The notes under the pieces: model-generated
Told to the model about the DNA's origin: nothing
Databases searched by the model: none
The model's input: the letters and a program-made list of their open reading frames with translations, nothing else
Part shown: positions 36,293-47,061 of the stretch, in pieces
How positions within the stretch are numbered: position 1 is the stretch's first letter
How the letters are laid out: the number at the start of each line of letters is the position of its first letter
Position numbers and translations under genes: made by a program
Origin: Parelaphostrongylus tenuis
Lineage: Eukaryota; Nematoda; Chromadorea; Rhabditida; Metastrongylidae
Direction of reading: 5' to 3'
Assembly (NCBI GenBank): GCA_019055375.1
Contig: JAHQIW010006941.1
Coordinates: 62,001-126,000, forward strand
Length of the DNA: 64,000 nucleotides

Positions 36293-39200
36293 AATTTCAA
36301 AACAAGAGAAATATCGCATCGCCGATGCTCACATCATCATGCACGTATTCAGCTTCTGCGATCGTGGGCGAAACGACGAAATACGACAGATTGGTCGGCA
36401 ACTCGGTCATGCCTACTATCACTCTAATATTCAGTTTTCGGCCGAGCAATGGAAGATCATCAGAGCACAAATTGTATCGATAATTGTGAAACACACACTC
36501 AGGTCGGTCCATTGAACTTAACTACCATTCCTTAACACATCAACAGCCATATGTTGACTTGTATGTGGGTAAGATTCAACACGGCCTATAAGTCAAATGT
36601 GGCTCATGCTTGAGCCGATTTCCCACTTTATAGTTTTTTTTATTTGCTCTTTGCTCCCAATTATTAGCTATCGCGCTATAGATTTCATAATCTTCGATTA
36701 GTCTTCTACTGATGTCTTAAACATCGCAGCAATGACAAAGTATTTCGTTAGATGAGATTTATTATATACGCTTTTTTGACATGATTTTTCGGCAAACAAT
36801 CCCAACTTTTTACATTTTTCACTTTTTTTTTCTCGATATGTCCTAGAGTAGTCTATAGAAAAAATAAATTCCTAATATAAGATGTATAGATTCAGAACAC
36901 ATATAGACTCATGCCTTTACGCTTTTTGTTCACTGTCACAGAAATCCTCCTTCTGTTCACCATTTACACTTCAGTGGCACTAAGAAAGAGCAACCGTATC
37001 TTTTTGAACTATGGTAAAGAAAAATGTTATAGTAAAACAGTCTTCTCCTGGATGTAGGTTTCGACAACTTGTGGCTTTCTATGTTGGAAAAAAAGCCATG
37101 GCGGACTAAGAGCATCACAGTGATTTTTCATCTCACTCACTCTGCTGGACTATAGGGTGTCTCTATGGTAACTTCTGCCTCGCGACTTACGTGGCAACCC
37201 TGCTATTTGTCACTGTTAGGCCGATCAGATGGGTTAGATAGGTGGATTGTTCACATGGAGAAGGCGATAATCAGATACGCAACAGAATAATGTCAGCGCG
37301 AAAGTGTCAAACGTATATCTTGTTGTCTTCCTCAGAATTTGGTCTATTTTTGTTGTATGAGTCATGCACTTATACAATGTCTAGCAATACCTTCCCTTCT
37401 CAAAAGCGCGTGTTGCATAACGAAGATATGCTATGGATGAATCTGTAAAAATAGTTTTCTTATGATTTGATTTTTCACGTAAATCTGTCCTGTATTCACT
37501 TACTTCTTCCTGTTACCGCACTGAAGTCTACAACAATGAATTAAGAGTACTTCTTGTTGCATATTATTTTCCTCAAGTGATTGTAAGACGTGTCAGTTCG
37601 CTCTCATCTATTCCACATGGTGCTGAGTGGTAGCTGATAATAGTGATTTTTATATGCCAAGGTCGGAAAATAACAATGAATGTGCAGTAATAGGATTTCA
37701 TTTGAGGTGACTTGATGGCAACTAGATGGTAATGTGGCAAAACCAACGTATCTAAGATTTCGCAGTGGAATTTTCCTCTGCAAATGAGAGGATATGTCAT
37801 CTAATTCTCGTATTTCGGTCTTCCTGCTCTTCGTTTTTGATAAAGCGGTCATCTGGAATCTGATACTAACGCTGAATTTAAAAAGGGCGTCAAGATCAGC
37901 GCCTGGAGAAACTCCATAGGTGAAAAGTCTAGTGCAAAAAACAGTTTCCATCGCTTGTTAAACGCGTCCTTGTTTCGTCCACCTCCAGTGACGTCCTGTT
38001 CAATTCCAGGTTTGATGGCTTTTCGCCTGTTGTCCCACAAACCAGTGTCATAGACAGGAGCTTTCAATGCGTGATGAACTGACAAAAATCCATTACTGGT
38101 TGGACTAACTGTGATTTCTCGGAGTCCTCAGGTCAACCATCTGGCGCTTTCTTCAGATAGTCACAATAGGCAGTCTCTGATCCTTTGGAAGCAGAGAGAT
38201 ATTTACCATCTGATGATAAGTGTACGACACGAAAGAGGTGATTCCTGACTCTGACTTACGTGAGTGAACTTTTAGGTGAAAACGTAGGCCATCTCACATT
38301 GAATACTTCTGCAGGGGTGGTATGTCATATTCTTTGCTGTACATCGCAGTGTAGAACTCAATGACATTCCGCACACTATTGAGGCGATAAGGCATTGGGT
38401 ATAATAATAAGTAATTCACAAAAGTGTCTTGATCGAGGCTTTCAAATAAAAGTAGTCAATCCAGTGTATATCAACTTTCACCGGAATTCCAAGCTCTAAG
38501 GAAACTCATTAATGGTTACTCATCAGTTATCTCTTCGTCGTTGTCCTATCTTCAAATTCGCTCTTTTCACAGAAATCACAAGCGACTCTTACGGCTATCG
38601 GTGTCTTCATGTTTTTCTCGACGCCATTGCGTCAGAAACTAATTCATTCGATCGAAAACAAAGTTGCGAACGTCTTCGCTCGCAATGCCAAAGTTTCTAA
38701 AATTTAGATTTTGACCTGCAGATCATTGGTCTTCCTCTTAAATCTGTCGCAATGATTCCTGAATGAATGGATACAGAAAATTTTAGAACTTTCCAAGTCC
38801 ACTCAACCAATATCGCGAAATCGTCTATTAAAGGCAGTAGGGCCGTGGCTGTAAAAGTGCACGGAAGAACTGATTCAAATCAAAAACTGCTAAAAAAGAA
38901 CTTGTTATCCCTGCAAAACAAGGACTGAGTGAGCAGATTTTTTGCTACGTTGTGGGAAACCGTGAACCACAGCTAGTGTGTCAACGAACTTATTAGTGGG
39001 AAACAAATGCATTAGCCAAATTTTTTATAGAATACCACAGTGGTATCACATTGCTTGACTACTCTTTTTAGGCTGTCATATTAGTTTCCAGTAGAGTGTA
39101 TATTATTGTGAAGATGGAAACGCAATAGTTAGAGGTGCTGTGCCATATATTTATAACTGGGGTTTCAATCTGACTCAAACACTATACACCGACAATCAAG

Positions 39201-42200
39201 TGGCAGCCCATAGGCAAATCTTAAGACCTTTGTAGGCGACATAGGAAAGAGAACATAGCTAATGAAAGTGTGGAGGTTTATGCAGTGCATGAACTCGCAT
39301 CACATAAAGGATAAAGGATAATGCTCGCGGCGTTGGTCAATCCCTGAGGGATGCGCCATGCATTCGTCTTCAATCCCTAACTCCGTTTGAGATAATCGAG
39401 TGCATATCTGGCCTTTACAATGACTCGCGGTGGCCTCCCGCTGAACAAGTCAGTGCTGCTATTCTCCGCAACAAGTCTGAGACCTGTCTGGTACCAATTC
39501 GAGCCCGGAAGGATGGATGGCTTGGTGAGCTATGAGCGTGAAATAGAAACATTGATCTCGTGCGCGACGCAAAGCACCTCCAACCATTGCGTCACATGCG
39601 CTCTCACATAAGTTAACTCAGTCAAAGTTGGCAAAATTTTATATGATACACAGCAAATTGGCAAACTCTTAACGTTTTGACTCGTTATTGTGTCAACTTT
39701 CTAGCTTTTTCTTTTCCGTTCTTAAATATCGGTGTAATTTATCATTTTGAGAAAACGTTAAATCGAATTACATTCGAAATGTCGAAGCAGGCGTAGAGAA
39801 TTTGTGACAACCATGTATTTGGAGTGTAGCCTCAAGAGTGTTGAGATACTAGCAAAGTTTCAAGCTTGAAGTGGCTTGAAAATCTTGTTTACTCTTCACG
39901 GAGGCTCACATATTTCGCGCCGCATCATCGAAGCCCTCCTGCTTTTCGTGCACTCATTTTTTTAACTGTGTCATTGACATCATGATTAAATATTAATTAC
40001 TGAAATACCATCGAATGCTCTGAGGTGCCAATTAGTTCGCAACCGCTTGTACAACCTTCTCTGTACAACGAAACAATGCTAAATATGCCCTAACGGTAGA
40101 GACGAGTGATTGCATGAGCATAGACACAGTTTACCTAATCTCTTGCAAAGCGTGCGGTGATAAATACATTGGAGAAACGGATAGGCCACTCAATGGTGGT
40201 ATGGAAGAATACTTTGCTGACAAACGTAACACTAAACCAGTAACCACAATAGGCACGATAGGGCACAGGCGCACAACGGAGTAAATTTCGACATAACATC
40301 CTTACGCAAGAACATAAAGCATCATCGCAAAAGACTTTAGCAGCACCTTGAATTAATAACACTATTCCAATTATAAACGGCAGAGAAAAATGTCTCGTAA
40401 TCATTTGCGGCATGATTCAGTGTATTGAAATACAGTCGTTTTGAGTGGGGCGTGAATTGCGCGTTCATGTGATTTCTGCTACAATGGTGTCCACTTGAAT
40501 AACTCAGGGGAAGGCTTAAAGAGCATTTGTGCCTGATGCGATTGAAATTTGTGTCTGATGATCTTTTCTAAAAGAGTAATGGAGGCTATTGTTGACGAGA
40601 CTATGAACAACCTGGTCTTTCCAGGCTCTTAAGAAGGCGAAACTGGCGAAACGTTAGCTGTTTGTATGAACTATGTATAAAAGCCCGTGTTTGACTTAGC
40701 AAAAGTTGAGGTATTGTGATTACAAAGAATGCTTAGTGATATACAAGACTTGAAATAAGATTAAAAAAAATTACTGTGGTTTCGAATATAACCTGACTGG
40801 GTCTGTGGATTTATGCTTCAGATTAATTCCTGTTGGCGAGTGATTGTTTACTACAGACTGGCAATATGTGCGCTCCTGAGCAGAGTAATCGCTAGTTCGA
40901 AGCCACCTCAGGCTCCACGTTTTGCCCGTATCTCGGAATTTGTCATTAAATTTGACATCGTATGCATCTATGAGGAAGGAGTGGACCGTAATTAGAAGCT
41001 AAAATGCATCATACATTTGATTCATGGTTGTTTTTCAATTGAATTAATCACACAATCAACCATTTGAAAGCTTTTCTCTAACTAGATTTCATGCTTATTG
41101 AAAACGGCGACACTTGAATTTTATCTTTATCTGATGATTTTTTTGTAAATGATGCTGAATTCACCTCTACTGGTGGGTGGAAAAAAATATTTGTAGCAAT
41201 GGAACACTTGTGCGAGCCCATCATCTGCGCACATTTTTAAGTCCTTACTTAATTTCTGCGCTACAGCTGTGAACGATCGAAATCGAAGATAAGGTGAAGA
41301 CATAGTGAAATTGTCGTGGGAACTCGATGGTTCTGAAGTTTTCATTGAGTTACGTTCATTTCGTTAAGAAAAGCAGCACTTCCAATAGCAGGCATGTGAC
41401 ACAAAAGACTTTTGTCCTCAATTCCTGATGAGAGAATTGTATTTCTGTTATTTCACACAACTTGACAACACGTATATTGTGAGGATTTCAACACATTTTG
41501 CAATCAGTTCATTTCCACATAATCGTCGTTCACGAATATCTTCAAATGTGCGTGTGAGTTAGCTTGCTGCTATAATATTTGAATGTCATTGATTGCTTGC
41601 TGTTCAAGTCTCTTCTCCAATAATCCTGCGATAGCCGTGCCATTGTTTCTCCAAGTCAATACCACATGAATTTGTCAGGTTTCGTGGGTTATGATGAGCG
41701 AGCTGTCTTCGGGCACATTTTGTGTCAATTCTTTCACCCGATAGGGAAGGGATGAATTCTTCCGTCAACCCAGGATCGGATCTCACGGCGAGCTTGCACC
41801 TACTGAATGACATCACTACAATTAAACTACATCTGTTCCTATATTAGTGAGCAGCAACTTTAGAAAACTGCAAAGAACATGCGCAGAAATACTTTTGATG
41901 AATTAATATAACTAGATGATGATTTTCGTTGTGGATAACGAAAAAATAGTATCATCTGCCAACATATCTTGAACCTCTTGTGAGGTCTTTTATGAGCACT
42001 TATATAGTGCAAGACACGTGTTTCGGCCTTACAGCCTCGCCAGACACACGGTGCCTTTTCGTTCAGTCAGTTCTTCGAGGATCAACCATTATATAGATGA
42101 AACGACGACGAAGCTTTCAAACTCATATAACAGCCGCACGCCATGCAATCAAAAATCAATCGCTCCAAAAGAACACCCCGCTGATTCTTCCACTATACGA

Positions 42201-43190
42201 TAAGTGTAAAAAAGTTCTTCGACGATTTCTCTATATAAGGGTAGATCATTAAGGAACCGACCAAACGAAAAGGGACCGTGCAACTGACGAGGCTTTAAGG
42301 GCGAAACACGTGTCTTACACTGTATAAGTGCCATAACAAACCTCATAAAAGGCTCAAGATATGTTACCAGATTACATTATTTCTTGACCGAGGTCATGAG
42401 AAAAATGGTTGTTTTTATTGAATGATTGTGAACGATTGATGACCATTTTAGAGACTCACTGCCTAAGGAGGCCAGTTGCTCGGCTGAAGAATTACAGGAG
42501 GTTCTCACAAAAATCTTCAATTTTGTATTGTGTGAGATGCGAAGTGGTGTATTGTGTGCAGCCGTGGAGGCCAAGCAAAAGGTAGGCTCATTCATTTCTG
42601 GGTTGTTATAACATTTATTGTAAATTTTGACTGTTCCTATAACTCGCTCACTGCTTAGTCTGTCATGTAATGGCTACCTTTGACATCTTTTTGTGAGCGT
42701 TGTCGTAAGATTTAAACAGAGTTAGTGTAAAAATCACTGATCTTTGAGCTGCTATGACAGAATTTTTTTCATTATTAACACCAATAAAGGAAATAAATTC
42801 ATGTTTGGTTAAGAGCTGCTGTTCAGAATGCTCGTTCATTGAGTGTTAATCGCTGGACGACTCGACATGACGCTACGCGGAAATCGCGACGCCTTTCATA
42901 TGAAAGTCTTCGGTACAGTTTTCAAAATGATGCTCTTCTACCCTTGCTGATGCATGAGAAATCGTCACGACAACAGCCACGTCGGCGGTCATTCTTTTGC
43001 TGAACTCGTCAAGACGTTTGACATGAATCAATGATAGTGAACGAAGTATTATTTGTAAATATGGTGAAAAATGACTCACACTATTGACCAAACATTGCAC
43101 TTTTCCATGTTCATATCTCTGTTCTCATCTTAATCAGTATCAGCTCCTATTCGATCTTGCGATATCGGTCAATTCCGTTGGAGCGGTTTG
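36293..43190 (+). CDS. Globin-like gene, three internal exons
   Basis: Exons 36293-36502, 42452-42581 and 43138-43190 have TTTTAG or CAG-type acceptors and GT donors (the first is GTCGGT, weak) and join in phase. The first encodes an E-to-G-helix-like stretch including HIIMHVFSF, EIRQIGRQLGHAYYH and FSAEQWKIIRAQIVSIIV. The second carries AEELQEVLTKIFNFVLCEMR, which resembles the nematode globin H helix. The third begins YQLLFDLAISVNSVGAV. The spacing of histidine and tryptophan is globin-like, but the proximal histidine cannot be fixed with certainty. I found neither the N-terminal A-D helix exon nor the C-terminal exon. The 5.9-kb intron contains an RTE fragment, a SINE, a Penelope-like fragment and a foldback element. 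An alpha-helical protein of another family is possible. The exon chain is better supported than the name. Confidence 0.45.
37600..38115 (-). mobile_element. RTE-type retrotransposon endonuclease fragment
   Basis: Minus-strand text VSPGADLDALFKFSVSIRFQ, TKSRKTEIRELDDISSHLQR and KIPLRNLRYVGFA aligns in order with the endonuclease of the RTE-like element at 52.3-55.3 kb ([37 protein letters not shown]). Only this part is present and it is broken. It lies in the long intron of the globin-like gene. Confidence 0.55.
38116..39297. other. Intron sequence, unassigned
   Basis: CTGAAGAAAGCGCCAGATGG on the minus strand at about 38127-38157 is probably the 5' leader of the same RTE-type fragment. The rest shows nothing recognisable. 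Confidence 0.35.
39300..39611 (-). repeat. SINE-A, full-length copy with target duplication
   Basis: A full minus-strand copy with a GGATAAAGGATAATG tail. TCACATAA at 39300-39307 and 39604-39611 is a probable target duplication. Confidence 0.8.
40075..40430 (+). mobile_element. Penelope-like element fragment (GIY-YIG domain)
   Basis: The frame VYLISCKACGDKYIGETDRP carries the GIY (VYL) and YIG motifs of a Penelope-type GIY-YIG endonuclease. It continues to a stop at about 40284 and, after shifts, reads INGREKCLVII, like the family's end. The catalytic arginine segment is changed. A hammerhead-like core lies about 180 bases downstream in the same orientation, as expected for these elements. 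Confidence 0.65.
40605..40660 (+). ncRNA. Hammerhead-like core, degenerate (Penelope-type)
   Basis: CCTGG-TCTTT-CCAGG can form stem I. It is followed by CTTAAGA, then AGGC...GGC as stem II, then GAAACGTT. Compared with CUGANGA / GAAAC, only the third core base (G to T) is wrong. It sits downstream of the GIY-YIG fragment in the same orientation. Confidence 0.4.
40661..41955. other. Intron sequence, unassigned
   Basis: A 60-codon frame at 40813-40995 follows a TTCAG but does not fit the phase of the flanking globin-like exons. Nothing else is recognised. Confidence 0.35.
41957..42372. repeat. Foldback/MITE element, inverted arms of about 110-130 bases
   Basis: Left end AACATATCTTGAACCTCTTG matches the complement of the right end (CCTCATAAAAGGCTCAAGAT followed by ATGTT). 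The arms also share AGTGCAAGACACGTGTTTCG on the left and CGAAACACGTGTCTTACACT on the right. No coding capacity. It ends about 80 bases before the second globin-like exon. Confidence 0.75.
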
Positions 43191-43614
43191 GTGAGAAATT
43201 ACTCGGATTACTTACATTCAAATGTTCGAGTTATAAGAAATAAGTATGTGACTTGAATTTTACAATAGTCAAATTTTTAGTTGTAGAACAACGTCTCGAT
43301 TTACATGAATTGTTTATTTTACTGCTTTTTAGCAGTAATGTGATGTTATAAATATACATCGCAGAATGTTGAGTGGTATGCAAAGCAGCTATACCAGGGC
43401 GCTAACGATATTATATACGATAAACTACATATTTTCTTCTAAATCTTTACCATACCAATCAATTATTATTTTGTGAATAACTGGGTTGAATATTATGAGA
43501 ACGACCAATTGTTGGAGCTGATGTTAAGAATAATGAAAATCAAGACTACAGAATACTGAAGTGGTCGTAACAATTCAAAAGTTCGACCTTCTATAAACTT
43601 CGGCATTATTAATT

Positions 43615-43740
43615 GATATATCGAAATCGAGAAAAGGTATCTTGATTAGCTGACGCGAGGTTGAAAGTAGTCGTAGTAATTCGGTCGTAGTAATTCGGCT
43701 GACGTTTTGGCGACCCGCCTTCTTCAGAGCCTGGACGTAT
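43615..43740 (-). mobile_element. Penelope-type terminal fragment with hammerhead-like core
   Basis: Read on the minus strand: CTGAAGAAGGCGGGTCGCCA then AAACGTCAGC, a CUGANGA core with a perfect GGCG/CGCC stem II and a G-to-A change at the start of GAAAC. The following sequence has two copies of CCGAATTACTACGA and a segment shared with 50046-50150. I infer it is the terminal region of a Penelope-like element. Confidence 0.45.
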
Positions 43741-44769
43741 GTACTATTAGTCTATTTGAATAATTCGGAGGAAGTGATTCTACTTTCAAAAATTATCATG
43801 CGAAATATAAAAATTTTTCTTTCTCGTTTGATGCCATCGAATTTCTTCCATATCATTATTTCTCCACTATTTATATTGTGATGCATACGCTCATTTTGAA
43901 TATTTGTTATTTATAAAAATTGTGCTTCAGCCCACAACTACTACATCAAAACGCATAAACATCCCTTGGTCTCAATTATCATCATGATAAAGGTATCAAA
44001 GTCCGTTGGTCATTAACTGATTATTTCACCCGCCAAACAAACTCTAAACCAGTGTGTGACAAATTCGTCAACGTATTTTCAGTTTGAGATGAAGAAATAG
44101 TGCAGGATTCCCAGATAGTTCCAAAATTAGCCGTCAATCTTCTTGGAATAAATAATCGACGTCATGCAACCGAACTTTCTCGAAGACGATATCCATTTTT
44201 ATCGCTAGTTCTTTAGCTGAGTTTACGAAGGAAATAGCAAGTCGATACTTTTCCTATCACAGTTCACTTTATATCATTACGTCATAAATTTTCAAGCTTT
44301 GTCAGAAAATTCGTTCTGATGATAAAATCGACCGCTTATCAAAATACGCCTCAAGTTCTCTTCTTCCTAGTGTACTTACTGAATTACTGAAACAGGAGTG
44401 AGCACCATTTCACAGATAAGAAAATATCTAGAGACAGCCTTTGGATTCCAACAAAGACACAGGTAACAATACTTTTTTCAAGCCGCCACTGAAAGTCGAT
44501 CTCCAGTGAATTTTTTATATATGATAGATTAGACTTCAATAAGACTATTTTAGTTGAAAGATGTTAAGACTATCGCAAAACAATGGATTGTTTCTCAGAA
44601 ATGACACTGCACAATGCGATGAGATACCACCTTACCGATAAAACTTAACACTTTTCCGAGATTAATGCACTTCAGGAGTTGAATCCACTATAAAACTGTT
44701 GGAAACACTATATGGTACTTTTCCATTTAAGCGCACAGAGTTGTAAGCTGATGTCTTTCACTGGAGAAC
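43741..44769. other. No gene recognised
   Basis: A terminal exon of the globin-like gene might be here or at 43395-43490, but none could be fixed. Confidence 0.35.
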
Positions 44770-46110
44770 TTTTCACATGAAAGCTAGTAATCATTCGAAA
44801 GCTTGGATCTTTGGTTAGCGCAGAGCATGCTTTTCTTTCAAAAAGACCCATTTATGAAGCTTCATCGTAAGGAAAAAATCTGTGATACACACGCACATAT
44901 TTATCGCAGAACAGAGGATTTTCTTTAGACTGTTAGCAATCATTCAATAGTGTAATTTCCCATGATTTCAAAGCTGTGCTTATTTTCTGAAAAGGCAGTT
45001 TTTTTATGGTGGGGCAGGGAAAATAAGGCGGATCCACATACGCACGATTCTTGTAAAATCAGGATTTGTTTCTTTGCTTTGAAAGAAACTTCAAATGAAG
45101 CGTATGACTATGATACTAAAAGGTTTCCTCTACACGTTCATATGCTCTTCGTAATTACAACAAAGTAGCAGTTGATTTGTGCGGCCGATAAAAAACATAA
45201 TTTTGTTCTCAATTTTACTGCGTTGCGAAAGCGTCTTTCCAAAAACTGGTTACGTAGCGCGTTAGCCAGAAATCTAAGCTTTAAATGATTACTAACACTG
45301 CTATGAAAAACCCCTGTCTGGCGAAAGGGATCGGCTCAGAATTCTGAATTATCAAGCGGAAACGAACCCTTTTTGTTCTATAGTAAAATGGGTATTAACC
45401 ATCTATATTATCCACTCATATCGTGCTATGAACAATATTCGTCGCTGCCACTTGGAAACGCATTGTTTTTTGGTGGATGTGAGTCTTCTAATAAAAGTAG
45501 GGATCTTAAGCATAACTGGATCTTTAGTTTGCCAAAAGTATATGTGTGGCAAAGTCCTTCTCTTCAATATAACTTTCTGTAGCGATGAATTCTGCTTAGA
45601 ATCAGATTCCTTTATTGATACCAAAAAATGCGCTGTGAATTTGAACCAAAACACTAAGAAAACACGACGTTATTTTCTCCATAGCAGAGTGTACTATGGC
45701 AGTCTTGTCAGGGAACAAGTTCAGTGCTAAAGTTTCAAGCTGTCGAATGATTACCAACAATGTAGTAAAAAAGCTCTTTTCCCGAAAGAAGAAAAAATCA
45801 AGGAAATATACATTCATTCCACAGAAGTATTCCGCACAATTTGTTGCGCGAGGGAGAATTAGGTAAAGTGGGTGTCTTTTCACTAAAAATACGTTTATGT
45901 AAGTCCCTCAAATGGTTAACTTTTTTCACGACAACAAACTTTGTTTGAGACCAAAATTTTCTATTTAAGAAAAAAATCTGCTGCGTAGTTGACTCGCGCT
46001 CCGCAAGCAAAACTTTTTTTGCTAGCAAAACATACTGTAAAGACCGTTTCCCGAACCAAGCTCAGTATTGAAATCAGCATTACTTAAAGTATCGAATGTG
46101 TACGAAAACG
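44770..46110. repeat. Repeat-R cluster, copy 2
   Basis: 44770-45330 aligns with 23096-23700 and 50155-50600 (landmark CACGTTCATATGCTCTTCGT). The core AGTAATCATTCGAAAGCTTG appears at 44786, with variants near 44935, 45285, 45745 and 46085 in alternating orientation. Open frames here (45373-45730, 46028-45602) are by-products. No transposase. Confidence 0.55.
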
Positions 46111-46329
46111 AAGGTCTGAAAAACAAGAAATAAACGTTATATCACAGTCGGAAATGTGTTACTCTTTAAAACGGTGTTGCTTTCTCGTTGAAACATAGGA
46201 GATTTTCCAACACATGAGCTTTTTCTTACTAAAAAAAGCCTCTGATAGTGTGTCTCCTATGATATTTCATTAGGTAATGATTACAATACTCTATCATGAC
46301 CTCAATTCATCAAATAAATCACCATTTTC

Positions 46330-46750
46330 CCACTGCATCGTGCGATTTCACAAAAAAATTCGCCGCGCGCGGCAGCGACGTGGTGAGTGATGGTGTTTGG
46401 AATTGTCCGGGATCTCTCAATCCCATCAAGAATTGACTCGACCGACATTCAACTATATTCGTGAAATAGATGACGAACGTCTCAAACATCAGCTTATCGT
46501 ACGCTCAAAATAAGTGTTCAGGGACCCCTGTGGAAGGTGAGTGCGAAGAAACGAATGGAATGCCAGAAGTGCATGGTCTGCCGAGTGTGATACATACAAT
46601 TTTTGATGATGTGATGAGAAAGCTCATCTCACCGCGAGTCGCTAGAAGGCAAGCTTTTCGGGGTTTGCAGTTTTCCAGGTCACCTAATCGTTAGTCATCG
46701 CCTTTGTTGATAAGGGTGCCTTGGGAGGGCATAGGTGACACCACGAAAAG
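46330..46750. other. GC-rich palindrome and open frame upstream of the reductase gene
   Basis: A perfect palindrome GCCGCGCGCGGC lies at about 46363 in otherwise AT-rich DNA, followed by GTGGTGAGTG, a donor-like site. A 74-codon frame, 46470-46694, reads GLPSVIHTIFDDVMRKLISP and VARRQAFRGLQF. This could be an exon, a 5' regulatory segment, or another repeat. I cannot identify it. Confidence 0.25.
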
Positions 46751-47061
46751 GAACGAATGATAAGAGAGAACGATACTCCATAAGATCGCAGAGTGGTGAC
46801 CATGTCATATCAACCAAATGACCGTGCGGTAAACTAACCCTTTTTCCTGCCCATACTAAAACTCTTCTGAATTTTCCAGTGCTTCTTCCTTTTTGTCCTT
46901 CACATCTGTCATAGGCTCATGGTCTAGACTCAACGTTAATTGTTGTGCTCTAGCAATCTAGTCGGATGTATTTCAAAACTCTCTTGAGCGAAACTTTTCT
47001 GGCATTTTCGACTTCAAACTTTGATTGGAAAATGCAGCTACAGAGTTGTAGTGAATTGGCG

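Noticed and set aside
37573..38085. Independent minus-strand genes of 75-115 codons
   Set aside because: They are overlapping frames of the broken RTE-type endonuclease fragment.
40135..40413. Minus-strand 92-codon open frame with a hydrophobic start
   Set aside because: It is antisense to the recognisable GIY-YIG fragment.
45373..46028. Cluster of open frames on both strands
   Set aside because: They fall in the Repeat-R block, and the frames are not shared among its copies.
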